Assembly: GCA_030867875.1 (NCBI GenBank)
Contig: JAOWCC010001634.1
Location: forward strand, 104,945,321-105,009,320
Reading direction: 5' to 3'
Origin: Actinernus sp. WN-2022
Taxonomy: Eukaryota > Cnidaria > Anthozoa > Actiniaria > Actinernidae
DNA: 64,000 nucleotides
This document shows, in pieces, positions 11,188 through 21,673 of this stretch. A model generated the notes under the pieces. The model had not been told where the DNA came from, ran no database searches, and saw only the letters and a program-made list of their open reading frames with translations. Position numbers and translations under genes: made by a program. Each line of letters begins with the position of its first letter. Position 1 is the stretch's first letter.

Positions 11188-11420
11188 TTAGGGGGTATGC
11201 TTTTTTAGAACAGTGCGCCACTCTTGAGGAATTGCATCATCATACTCATTACGAAAAAGAAAAATGTGGGAGGGACATACAGGGATGTGAAATATACCAT
11301 TGTCAACAAGTAAATTCCCAACCTCAGTAAACCCAGCTTCTTCAAACGAGTTGTACAATGATGCTTTGTCCATACAGATAAATATATTATTCCACAAGAA
11401 TTCGTTTTGAATATCATCAC
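11188..11420 (-). pseudogene. Possible LINE C-terminal fragment
   Basis: The minus-strand frame reads WNNIFICMDKASLYNSFEEA, GLLRLGIYLL/EVGNLL-type and IPQEWRTVLKK. It resembles the region after the RT in L1/Tx1-type LINEs (PIWNN...IP..W). Short, with no other domain, so tentative. Confidence 0.4.
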
Positions 11421-11574
11421 AGTTAATTACTGTTAAGTATTATTAACAACATGAGTGGCGATGTTGTATCGGATATACAATGGCGAGCAGTACTTATGAT
11501 ATGCACCACATACAAATTTAAGCTAAATTTCTCCGACCTTGCTATCGATGTGGGATGAATTTGTTTCTCACAAA

Positions 11575-11740
11575 AACATGTCCCACATCGAAGAGACAGT
11601 GTGTATGCAAAAAGAGAGCAGAGCGTAGCGCGCAGAAAGATAGGTCCCACATTGAAGAGACGGAGTGTACGCAATAAGAGAACAGATTCACCCGGCTCGG
11701 GATATGGAAAGGCAATGATCGGTCGTAAGACCTCCTCATA
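11575..11740. repeat. Dispersed short repeat with GTCCCACATYG units
   Basis: Two copies of a unit starting GTCCCACATCGAAGAGACAG lie about 65 bases apart. They are followed by AATGATCGGTCGTAAGACCT. The same two motifs recur in the same order at 21925-22045, and the second motif occurs alone near 3350. Nature unknown. Confidence 0.6.
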
Positions 11741-11762
11741 CTAATGCTAGCATGTTAGAATC

Positions 11763-11957
11763 GGCTATAACGCTGTTGCCACCCAATTCAGATCATGTGA
11801 TATAAACAGATGCTACTCTGGGGAATTATTCCTTTTTCGTTCTATTCATAATGCATCATGCCTATCTGAATAAAATGAATTTTCAAAGAGTCAATTCTCC
11901 AGAGTAATGTGTGTTTACATCACATGATCTGAACTGGGTGGCAACAGCGTTAGCCGA
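11763..11957. mobile_element. Palindromic MITE-like repeat
   Basis: Arms CGGCTATAACGCTGTTGCCA and the complement ending CAGCGTTAGCCG pair over more than 60 bases, through ACTCTGGGGAATT in the middle. Confidence 0.8.
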
Positions 11958-11994
11958 TTACCTCTATTCTTGTTGGCTAATAGTTAGTACTCTG

Positions 11995-12157
11995 TATCAT
12001 TTGATACAGAATACTAATAGGGTTATTAGTATTCTGTACCAAATAAGGATGAGGTTGAGCATGATAGCGAAAATTATCAAGACAGAGGTCTGTGTTATCA
12101 GCCGAAGGCTGAGGCTGATAACACAGACCGAGGTCTTGATAACTTTTGCTATCATGC
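11995..12157. repeat. Two adjacent hairpins
   Basis: The first hairpin pairs ATTTGATACAGAATACTAAT with its complement (about 11999-12042). The second, 12059-12157, is almost perfect: GCATGATAGCGAAAATTATC and the complement ending GCTATCATGC, with a short loop in CCGAAGGCTGAGG. Confidence 0.85.
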
Positions 12158-12169
12158 GAAAACCGAATA

Positions 12170-12431
12170 CTCCAGTTTCCTATTCCAAAATTACCGCTGA
12201 ATGCAATGACTACAAACGCATGTACTCAGGGTTAGCCTCATTCTGAAGTTAAACATTCATAAATACCAGCGAGAAGGTGGGCTATTCACAACTCTGCGTA
12301 TTGTTGTAGTTTCGCATTTTGCACCTTCTCGCTGGTAATTAAGACTGTTTAACTTCAGAATGAGGCTAAGCCTGAGTACATGCGTCTGTAGTCATTGCAT
12401 TCAGCGGTAATTTTCGAATACGAAACTGGAC
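12170..12431. mobile_element. Palindromic MITE copy B, TA target duplication
   Basis: Flanked by TA at 12168-12169 and 12432-12433. Same family as 10831-11072, with nearly identical arms and loop (ACCAGCGAGAAGGTGGGCTA). Confidence 0.85.
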
Positions 12432-12834
12432 TATTCAATTAATTGTTTTATTATATATATTTAAGCTCAAGTTTTTAGCAAAAGAGAAAGATATCGTAAA
12501 CGAAGCTAAATGAAACGCCGCATAAAATTGCTTTGTTTACGATTGGATTTCTGCATGATTCAAGATGTTTTCTTCCATATTCTAGCTAAAAATTGCATTT
12601 ATTTTACGAGTTTAGGAGAAATGAATGACTAGAAACAGCTGAAATGGCTCAAAATAACGAAATAAGTGCCCTGCTTTCTAGCGTAAAATTGTCGTATTTG
12701 CTTACCATCGAGGCGCTAAGTATTATCTGCTAGCAAATAATGTACGCATGCGCACTTAGTGCTATAGCTGGCTATGGAGAATTCGTTGCGTGTTCTCAGC
12801 CAATCAGAATCAAGATGTGAGTAAAATGTATAAT

Positions 12835-12925
12835 AATAGGGCTGATTAGTATTCTATATCATCCATACAGAATAGGGCTGATTAGTATTCTATATCATCC
12901 ATACAGAATACTAATAGGCTAACTA
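12835..12925. repeat. Tandem duplication, about 43-bp unit
   Basis: AATAGGGCTGATTAGTATTC followed by TATATCATCCATACAG occurs twice, then AATACTAATAGGCTAAC. Confidence 0.85.
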
Positions 12926-13169
12926 GATTTGTGTATGGTGCACGTGACCCGAATGCTGGGTCTGGATTGGCTAGTACCTTATGAATTATTAATGAATATT
13001 ATAAGTGCATTGACTCGAGGAGCTCGAAGACAAAGGCCCCTTGACTCAGTTATTCATACGCAACCGGCCTAACATGGGACCCACATTTTCGCTCCGTATT
13101 CCAACTGCGCATGTCGGTGACGCACAACGTACAAATAATTCTTCTCTTTTCACAAAATTTCTAAAAATT

Positions 13170-13262
13170 ATTATCTTTTAGAAGCACGTGTTTTATCGGG
13201 TCTAAAACGACTCGGTCTGCGCCCTCGTGGTTTTAAACACGATAAAACACTGATGCTCGTTT
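13170..13262. repeat. Imperfect inverted repeat
   Basis: AAGCACGTGTTTTATCG and CGATAAAACACTGATGCTCG pair across about 50 bases. The remainder of 13262-14170 shows no gene, only a C homopolymer and short duplications. Confidence 0.5.
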
Positions 13263-13609
13263 ATTTATTAAACAATACATAACAAGTTCTAATAGTGTAA
13301 AAGTGTCACATTGATGTAAAGTACTTATGTTCACTTTATCAAGCCATTAGTAAATACTTGTAAATAAAACGTGTATTTCATGTGACAACTGTACAAAATA
13401 AATGAAATGTGATAATTATTATCTCGATAAACAAATCTCCACAGAAAAAGGTGTACGATTTTTAATGAGCTGATTAAATTTATAAAAAAAAATACTTTTT
13501 ATTCAGTACTGACACGAACTGCCTCTATTTTCTGAGGCGGGACGATTTCATTAAGAATTATGAATACAATTCACTAGCGCCCCAAAGAGGGCGAATTCAC
13601 TAGCGATCA

Positions 13610-13631
13610 CCCCCCCCCCCCCCCCCCCCCC
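13610..13631. repeat. C homopolymer, 22 bases
   Basis: Uninterrupted run of 22 C. It is preceded by two copies of AATTCACTAGCG 30 bases apart. It could form G-quadruplex or i-motif structures and is a likely site of sequencing error. Confidence 0.9.
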
Positions 13632-14384
13632 ATCTCATCCAAGAATGATAATGACTCTAGTTTTCATATAACTGTTTAATTACTCCGGCGCTGCTACGCA
13701 ACTAAGAGATCCTCAAAAGCTACGCAACGCGGCCACCAGAGCAGCAGTTAAAACACTGTGTTCCTTGGGATAAAGAAAATACCCTTCTTCAGAAAATGGT
13801 CGGCAATCCTCGACTCACGTGTCCAAATTCGCTAACGCTTTCTTTGTGCTTTTCCATCAGTTATTTTCAACGCCTTGTACTATCACAATGTGCAGATTAA
13901 TTTCTCCTGTGCTGACCAGAAATTGCAGAAAGAAAGCACATTTTTTCCTGCAACAGTTTTGATCAGATGACAATTTTACAGCCCATTTGCCGGCTCTGTC
14001 TTTCACTTTTATCGATTGACATGTTCTATTCGGCAGATTGCTTCATCCAATAAGACACGAGCTTACATATCGTCAATGTTAAGCTGTCACAATTGAACCA
14101 ATCAGCGACAAGAAACGTCAAGTACATTAAAATGACGTTTTCGCTGTCGTCTGTTTGCTTTTAGATATTTCTTAGATAGCTTACTTTCCTTCCTTTATAT
14201 TGAAGTTTATATTATAAAACAAATAAAAGATGGTTCTCCTTGTTCTATTTAAGAAATAAAATATGGCTGTCCTTGTTCTATAACAAATTAATATTCAAAT
14301 TATGATTGGCTAATGAGCGTGCATTATAGGAGAAGAAAGCACTCGACCCAGATCCTCTCTTAACTACGCGAAGGGAGACCTGAT

Positions 14385-14655
14385 ACATAATAATAATATT
14401 TAATTTATATTGCGCGCATTACATGTGAATATGTTCATGCGTGCATGACATATACGTCATACATAAAAAATAAATAAATGTATACAAACTATAGATCAAA
14501 GGCTAGTTTAAGTCTTAAGTTGAGATTTAAAGCTTGGCAGGTTACTTATATTACGTAGTTCGGAAGGTTATTTGTTCCACAGCTTAGGTGCGGCAGCCTT
14601 ATCTAAATGAACGATCACCAAGTGTGATTTTAGACTTGGCGCATACATGGTAGTA
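14385..14655 (-). pseudogene. LINE 3' end with ATT tail
   Basis: Read on the minus strand, AAAPKLWNK, a stop, PSELRNISNLPSFKSQLKT is the typical C-terminus of CR1/L2-like LINE proteins. It is followed by noncoding sequence and a (ATT)n tail at about 14388-14400. The neighbouring related repeat copy lacks this segment, so it is an insertion. Confidence 0.75.
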
Positions 14656-15595
14656 TGTGAGCCCTTGGAAAACTTCATTCCAATCGCAAATTTAACAGTA
14701 AAAATGTAAACAATTACTAGAAACGTAACGGTAGGATTGAACTCTGACTCAAATCTGTCAAAAGATATTTTGTGACAGAACATATATATATTGAGTCGAC
14801 ATTTGCATAATCGCATCGTTGGAATTGGCTGATTTGCAAGCGCTGAAAGTACAAGTTAACACTGTATCCGAATGAACAAAAGCTTCTGCAACACTCTAGT
14901 AGTCTTACTGAAGAAATGTATTTTATTTCCAAGACCTTACTCTGTCAATAAGAGGAGAAAATGAAGCGAGAAATCAGTGGATGGTTCGCAAACCCATTAT
15001 TTTTTATTTGGAAAATGTTTGCATCAGAGCCAAACACATGCATGGCGGCCGGTTTCAAGATTTAAATTCACTGGAATCCTCTGCAGGCTAGTCATTTTCG
15101 AATGAATTCAAAGAAACTATTAGAGAAAGTTGACTATCTAGGAGTGAAGCCGGCATTGTACAAAATCCAAACATGTGATTGGCTAATGACAGTGCATTAT
15201 TGGTGAACAAAGCACTCAACCCAAATCCTCTCTTACCTACGGGAATGGAGACCTGATAGATGTGAGCTATAACTATTTGGACGGCTTGGAAAACCTCATT
15301 CCAACCGCATATTTAACAGTGAAAATGGCAGACAATTACTAGAAAGATAACACAGGATTGAACTTTGTCTTCTGTGTGACAGAATATATATATTTTGAGG
15401 CGAACATTTGTATAATCGCTTGTTGGAAATGGCAGATTTGCAAGCGCTGGAAGTACAAGAAGTCAACATGTGTGGCAGTAAACAAAAAGTTTCTACAACA
15501 CTCTATTAGTCTTATTGAAGCAAGATTTCAGTGGATGGTTTGAAAACCCAGGATGTTTCATTTGGAAAATCTTTGCACCGGAGCCGAACACATGG

Positions 15596-17566
15596 TAGGC
15601 TGCGTCGCATCCGAACTGAACCGAGGTTAAGTCCGTCTGCGAAACAGCGACAGAAAGCCTGTTCTAGACCCCCAACGAAGTACCAGTATATATGTAGTCG
15701 ATTCTCATTGGCTTTTACTAATGCTCATTCTTACACGTTTTATGACTGGCCATTCAGCTGTCACCAGCCTGTCACCAGTGACTTACGGCTAATTACTCAG
15801 GCTGCCGGTGGCAGGCACGAGTCTAAATTTGCAGGCCGTTTTTTTTGTTCGGTGCAACAAAATTTCTGCGCATGCGTTAAATTATGCATTAATTGTTGGC
15901 GCTAATAGATTTCTCTCCAGTCCAGTCGCCAGATTCTGCGCTCCTGAACTTTGAGGTACGTTTCGCAGGTTTTATGCCACATTTCATCACATTTCATTTT
16001 ACTCTCGGTCATAATACATACCAACGCAAATACCGTGATCGGTAGGCCAACACTAAAATATTTTCGATCGTGTTTTTGGCTGGTTTACCGATCTCGTATC
16101 GAGACCTGTGTACGTTAAATACACAGGTATACTGAATAGCTGATATTTTAATATATCGAAGTATACTGAGCGATTTACTAGCAAAGTACATACACTGTGG
16201 TTGAGCAGTTATTGGTTACTATCCTCTATCGAAGTCTGAAGACACTGTCACTCGCCAACACGAAGCCAGAAATAACTAATTTATGATGAGCCAAGCAATA
16301 TTCAACTCTCGAGGTAAACTTAAACAAGAAACCTCTCACGGCCGAGGTTTTCTTTCGAGAAATTAAAGGCTTCCAACAATTCCCTTTATAGATCTGTAAT
16401 ATAATGAGCAGACTGAAGTTTTTGGAATGAGGGTAAAGCTTTTAATTAGAGATAACCAACAGGCATTTCAGTTAATAATCTTTAATCCAACAAATACCAA
16501 GATGGACTCGTAATGGCTCATCATGTAGAGCAAGAACAGCAGATAAAGTTACATAGAGGCACACAAATTGACATAGCTAGCTCCATCACAGGATGGATAG
16601 GATGCAACTTATAATATGGTACAAATATAAACATACATTTGAGACAATCATGTATTAGTACTAGTAAATTGTAAATTAGTAAATTGTAAACGTGTGTTAC
16701 ATGAATAAGTAGTGTTAATTAAATTAAAAGGTCAACTTCTTAATTTACATACGAGAAAAACAAAAATATTAAATTACATATATACTAGGGGAGCAGAGAA
16801 TGAAAGTCACCGCGCTACCGGCCACTCCTAAAGACTGCTAAATTCAGCTAATAATTATTCCCTTTGGTTATTACTAAGAGGATTTCAAATGAAAGTGTAT
16901 TTCATCTTCAATCTCATGTGGCCCGAGTGAAAGCCCAGATGGGCTCTTGTTTACATTTCAAAATATGGCGACTTTTATATACGTCAAGAGAGCAATGATA
17001 TATGTACAATATCAGTTTGAAATCAAGATTCGTTTGCTAGAACAAGAGCAGTTGACCGGAGTTGAGTTCGGATGTGGCACATACTAGATCATTCGAAGCT
17101 GCATGGGAGATTTGTTTGTGTATTCCTCGAACGAGCATTTTGTCGTGACGGATTATATTACCGAGTCTTCGGCAAGTTTCCTTTCATGTGGCTCTAAACC
17201 ACGGGCAGCCTATTACGTTACATTACTTCAAAACCTGAACCGAAATTGAAATAAACCTAACCTTCTCCGATAGTAAAACATAGGGAAACGACGACAGAGC
17301 TCGTCTAGGGCGAGAAATATCAAGTAAACAGCTGACTCACGTGCAAACGAACAGTTTCAACCGAGCGGCCTCTGACATGTATTGCCCGTCATAACAATCT
17401 CCGGTTGAATGGCCAGTCAGAAGACATGTAAGAATGAGCATTAGTAAAAGCCAATCAGAATCGACTACATATATCCTGGTACTTCGTTGGGGGTCTAGAA
17501 CAAGCTTTCTGTCTCTGTTTCCCAGACGGACTTATCCGGGGTTCATTTCGGATGTGACGCAGGCTA
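15596..17566. mobile_element. MULE-like element with 9-bp target duplication
   Basis: Termini TAGGCTGCGTCGCATCCGAA and the complement ending GACGCAGGCTA extend into arms of about 160 bases (to roughly 15765, and from 17400). They are flanked by a perfect 9-bp duplication AACACATGG at 15587-15595 and 17567-17575. The other copy of the target repeat (14290-15160) shows the uninterrupted site near 15040. A 9-bp duplication with long TIRs is characteristic of Mutator-like elements. No transposase is present. The cargo is a 1.15 kb repeat also found at 51 kb. Confidence 0.85.
15810..16958 (+). repeat. 1.15 kb dispersed repeat, copy 1
   Basis: Noncoding sequence sharing long runs with 51040-52205 in the same orientation, from GCACGAGTCTAAAT to GAGTGAAAGCCCAGATGGGC and TCTTGTT. 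The 3' end forms a small stem (AGCCC/GGGCT with loop AGAT), as seen at the 3' ends of L2-like LINEs and their SINEs. A LINE 3' UTR or long SINE is my best guess. This copy lies inside the MULE-like element. Confidence 0.65.
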
Positions 17567-18244
17567 AACACATGGAGGCCGGTTTCAAGATTTAAATTCA
17601 CTGGAATATGCAAATTAGTCATTTTCGAATGAAAGAAACTATTAAAGAAAGTGGGCTGTCTAGGAGTTAAGCCGGCTAAATACTTGATATTTAAATACGT
17701 GGCTCCTAGAGAAACGTTTTCGAGTAATAATATACAATCATACTAATTCAATTGAGCTCGCAAGACGGCTTCGCTTTGTCTTTGTTTTCACTGACCGAAC
17801 GCCAAAAGTAAATTATTCTTTGCAAAGTTCTCTTCTTAGTTAGATATTAAAAGTCCTGTTCTCATTCATTGTCTATTGAAATGACATTTCTTTGTGGAGA
17901 CATTTACCGAAAAATGATTTTATTCATCCGGAATATTTGACTCCTTTATGAAATTGTTATTGACAGCTGATTTCAATTGAAACTCACTGCTGACAGTGCA
18001 CTTAGTTTGAATATTTAACAATTAGACTACGAGCTCGAAGTTTCTATTTAACAATTAGACTCGCAGCCCGAATGGGCTACGAGTCAATATTTAGCCCATG
18101 AGGCGCAGCCGAATGGGCTATTTAACGCGTAGCCCATGAGGGCGAGAGGTCTAATTGTTTTAGTATAAACTAACTAGACCTATAGTAGGGTAGCCAATCA
18201 GAATGCAGGATTTGTAATATTCCACTGGTTGGTTTATACTAATA

Positions 18245-18426
18245 TACAAATAGACTGTGTCCGTCGAGGAACTATCGGATGATAGTTGCCCGCGGAAATT
18301 CGATGTTCTTAAAACAAATATAAGCCCGAGAACGAAGTTCGAGGGCTTATATGCTAGTTTTAAGAACATCAAATTTCCAAGGGAAACTATCAGCCGATAG
18401 TTCCGAGACAAACACAGTCTATTTGT
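18245..18426. repeat. Long palindrome
   Basis: ACAAATAGACTGTGTCCGTC pairs with the complement ending ACACAGTCTATTTGT. The arms include GGAACTATCGG and AGTTTTAAGAACATC-type segments and the centre is AGAACGAAGTT. Confidence 0.85.
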
Positions 18427-18469
18427 CGTTATTGTTCATCACAAAATTGTCTTCCACTCTCAGCGGGCA

Positions 18470-18665
18470 CTATCGCCTGATAGTTTGCCTCCGCGGACGA
18501 CAACTATCACGTCACGTGATCGCTCTTAGCCAATGAGCGCGCGCCACAATTTTGTGGTGAACTATAACGCCTGATAGTTTGCATCGGTGGACGACAACTA
18601 TCCCGTCATGTGATCGCCTTCAGCCAATGAGCGCGCGCCAAAATTTTATGGTGAACTGTAATGGC
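18470..18665. repeat. Tandem duplication, about 95-bp unit
   Basis: CGCCTGATAGTTTGC followed by GGACGACAACTATC and AGCCAATGAGCGCGCGCCA occurs twice in succession with small differences. Confidence 0.85.
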
Positions 18666-18714
18666 TGATAGTTGACGAGGAGCGCAGCCATAGAAACTGA
18701 GAGCGAGTAGTCTA

Positions 18715-19270
18715 ATTGTTTTAGTAGAAACATACTAGTATTCTATATGCACAAACAAAGAACTTTTCTGCTTTAAAGAGGTCAAATCAAAGATTATTTT
18801 GATGTGTCAGATGCATGTTTTTACCTTTTGCTTGTAAAACTTTCCATCTTCAGCTCCACCACATGGTAAACAATCGCTCACAAAAAACGAGATTGAAACG
18901 GTTTCGCTGTTAAATTTTGCATTTTTGTGCTCCATAGACATAAGCTAATATATTTTCTGTTTTGAAAAAGTCAATCTAAACCGATTTCCTGTTCTTTCAG
19001 ACCAATGCTTATCTCACCTGCCTCCATTCGCCGAAATTGAATAGTAACCTCGTTCCCGTATATAGCCTCGCTTCCGTGCAGGACAAATCTATCGTGGCTC
19101 CTGATTGGTAGAAATCGGGAACTGCAGGTATAACAAAGACTGTCATTGGACAATCGCTACTCACTGTCTATCACATTTGCTACTTACTGTCTATCATAGG
19201 ATATATAGTGAGAAGAGGAGCCAATCAGATTGCTGGATTTGCAATAGAATACTAGTATGTTTATACTAAT
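18715..19270. mobile_element. MITE with about 25-bp TIRs
   Basis: TAGTAGAAACATACTAGTAT at the left and ATACTAGTATGTTTATACTA at the right are inverted copies. The right subterminal part contains the GAGCCAATCAGATTGCTGG motif shared with other elements here. Confidence 0.65.
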
Positions 19271-19289
19271 GAAAGTTAGAGACTTTATG

Positions 19290-19560
19290 TTTGTGATTTA
19301 TAGGCAAATACAGTCACCTGCTTACTGTACGATGAACTCTCGGCCTTCTGCTTCGTGCAGTATTCATCAGTTATTTTTCGTTCATCGTACAGTCAGCGCG
19401 TACCTGCATTTAAGGGTTAGAGACTGATGTGAGTGGTTTATCGGCAAATACAGGCTGTACGAAAAGTAATAACTACTGCATGAGGCCGAATTCAGTATGA
19501 AGAAAGTTTGAGTTCATCGTACAGTCAGCAAGTGCCTGCATTTGTCGATAAAACACAAAC
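19290..19560. repeat. Inverted and direct duplications of CTGTACGATGAAC
   Basis: The motif ACTGTACGATGAACT, its complement GTTCATCGTACAGTCAGC (twice), and GGCAAATACAG blocks alternate in both orientations over 270 bases. Confidence 0.7.
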
Positions 19561-20317
19561 CTAAAGTCTGTAACTTTTAATATTCAAACTGAGCGCAAGG
19601 CAGTGCGTTTTAACTGAAATCAGTTGTCAATAACCAATTCAAAAGAAATCAAAGATTCCGACTGAATAAAATAATTTTCGTAAATATCTCCACAAAGAAA
19701 TGTCATTTCAATAGACAATGAATAAAACAGGATTTTTTTATCATTATTATTTGCCGATAAAGCACTCACATGAGTCTCTAACCTTAAATAGGACACGAAG
19801 AGCCAGCTTTTATTTGCTTTATAATACAAACTTCAATCTAGACGAAGGAAAGTAAGCTATCAAAGTACAGCCCGAGCACACGGTGTAGTTCACGACCCAG
19901 ATTCTCCCATACAGACCAACCAAGCTCGGTTAATAAGATGTTTATTATATCACGTTTTTAATATCATTTATGGGGAATTTAAATATTTTTATTTCTTTGA
20001 TTTACATTGTCAAAGCGCGCGTGTAACACTGAACTGGCTTTTTGAAATGCTGTGATCTCAGTGAGTTGTTTCACTGTAAAGTTTTGGGCATATGATGATC
20101 AATGAGAGTACAGACAATGGAAAAATATGCCAATGACAAAACACATAGCTTAATAAACTTCTTTCGAGTTAAAAAGTCCCAAAACGTAATTATATTTACG
20201 CTTCTTGCTCTATGGACTCTACAAAAAATAAATGGAATTAGCTTAATTATCTAATTTCAACTATTTGTTTCCAATGTAAAACAGGAGATTTAAAAATGAT
20301 CTAGCTTTCTTGTAATG

Positions 20318-20456
20318 TTTCAAGGCCGACAATGAGGACTGGACGGGATTTCAAAGTCCGCGCGCAATTAGTTCCAGTCCGAGGCACAGCCGAGGAGTGG
20401 AACCAATTACGAGGATTTTAAAACCCCGTCCAGTCCGAATTGGAGGCCTTGAAACA
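20318..20456. repeat. Palindromic repeat
   Basis: GTTTCAAGGCCGACAATGAG and GGACTGGACGGGATTT pair with the complementary right half ending GGAGGCCTTGAAAC. Confidence 0.85.
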
Positions 20457-20802
20457 ACATCAAACACTACTTAATAATTTCATGCTTGTTTGGTGGTTGT
20501 GGGATAAACAACAAAATGATTTTAAAACTTCATGCGTTTAGGGTTTCGATGTTTCAGGCTTGTATGTTGTACTTGCGTATTTACATATCGTTGCTTTGTT
20601 TGACTTAAGGGGCTATGTCATGGTACTGCGCATATATCGAGTAATCGCTCGTTGGTGGCTGTTAATTGGATACAAACAGTTAAATTTCCGTCCCTCAATG
20701 CTTGATTGAAAGGGTTTTCAATATTTTCCCTGGAGACTGTTTATATACACTGTTTGTTAGTCATTTTTGCATATTTGCTTTCATTTTAAGCATCCCACAT
20801 GG

Positions 20803-21673
20803 TACCCTGGATACCAGAGGCTCGAAATCGTCGGGGCGAGCGAAGCGAGACCAGCTGAAATCAAGATTTCAGCACAAGCCTCTGGCCGCCCGAGTAGAGA
20901 TTTTCGTTTCTTCCGGTACAGAATCTGTACCTCGTCCCTGATTGGTTGATTGAGTTGTGGCCATGGAAACTGAGGCATTCGAATCAAAGGAACATTTTGA
21001 TTGGCTTTCATCTTGAGATCGTGTTACAAACCGGTTCACGAGTCTTGACAGATTATACACAAACGTTAATGTTTCACAGTGCTGTACAATTTAAGTTAGC
21101 CTCGAAATAAACGAGTTGAAGTCTGTTCATGTTCTTGAAGCGGCGTGATGTCATCTCAGTACGGCCTACTGGCTAAGGAAAATCGCTGATTTTCCAACTC
21201 ATACCTGGTATTTGCTTCTTCCTTCACGTTCGATTATCCAAAACGAGCAATTGTACTGGTGGTTTGCCCTCTATATGCCCTGATTTACTCCCACATAACA
21301 GAGCTAGAACAACGAGGAATCAAAGCATGCTCATTGGGAGATCCAAACATCAAACCCGACGAAGTAAATCGAGGAGAATTTTCCTTTATCTTCACAAATC
21401 CCGACAACGGCATGTTTTATGTTTTGAATCACACACGACCCGACTTCACCACGTGAAAGTGACATGCAAATTAACCGCTGAGTCGAAACCAGTTTGACTA
21501 GACTTGTAAACATAAAAGCGAGGCTATGGGCATGAGATTGAGGTTGGCTATTCGAGCGGCCAGAGGGGCTCAACGGTCGTCACGCAAAACAAAACTCCTT
21601 CGGGGAATCAAAACTCTTTCGATCGCGGCACATTACAGTATATTCGTACCTGAGCCCCTCTGGAACCAGGGTA
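20803..21673. mobile_element. MULE-like element carrying a helicase fragment
   Basis: TIRs TACCCTGGATACCAGAGG and CCTCTGGAACCAGGGTA are flanked by a perfect 9-bp duplication CCCACATGG at 20794-20802 and 21674-21682. It is 871 bp long and has no transposase. The host MITE copy at 46.5 kb lacks it, confirming insertion. Its cargo at about 21080-21460 is a RecQ-like helicase remnant. Confidence 0.85.
21080..21456 (+). pseudogene. RecQ-like DNA helicase N-terminal fragment
   Basis: Reading across frames gives LFMFLKRRDVISVRPTG, a stop, then GKSLIFQLIP. This is a Walker A motif (PTGxGKS, about 21155-21180) with a TAA in the variable position. After a frameshift the 21259-21456 frame reads VVCPLYALIYSHITELEQ, RGIKACSLGD and GEFSFIFTNPDN. 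These match the RecQ-family motifs Ia/Ib (VVSPLxALMxDQ, RGI.A, FxFxSPE). The DEAH box and everything beyond are missing. It lies wholly within the MULE-like element. Several stops and a frameshift make it non-coding. It could be a captured host gene or an ancestral part of the element family. Confidence 0.7.

Larger units (their letters stand above)
17860..19740. repeat. Foldback arms enclosing later insertions
   Basis: TTCATTGTCTATTGAAATGA and CATTTCTTTGTGGAGA at 17868-17905 are complementary to 19690-19727. ATTGACAGCTGATTTCA near 17960 pairs with TGAAATCAGTTGTCAAT near 19616. The interval holds the hairpins and MITE listed below. Confidence 0.75.
14176..19858. mobile_element. Nested inverted-repeat complex
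   Basis: Outer arms pair: GATAGCTTACTTTCCTTC with GAAGTTTATATTATAAAACA at 14176-14232 is complementary to the sequence at about 19800-19858 (TTTGCTTTATAATACAAACT ... AAGTAAGCTATC). Inside are two related direct copies (about 14290-15160 and 15175-15595 plus 17570-17690), a LINE end, a MULE-like element, and a second foldback pair (17860-17985 with 19590-19740). The interior has grown by insertion of other elements. Confidence 0.65.

Noticed and set aside
13590..13610. Similarity to a cloning-vector multiple cloning site (GCGAATTCACTAG)
   Set aside because: The same AATTCACTAGCG occurs 30 bases upstream as a direct repeat, mismatches follow immediately, and no further vector sequence is seen.
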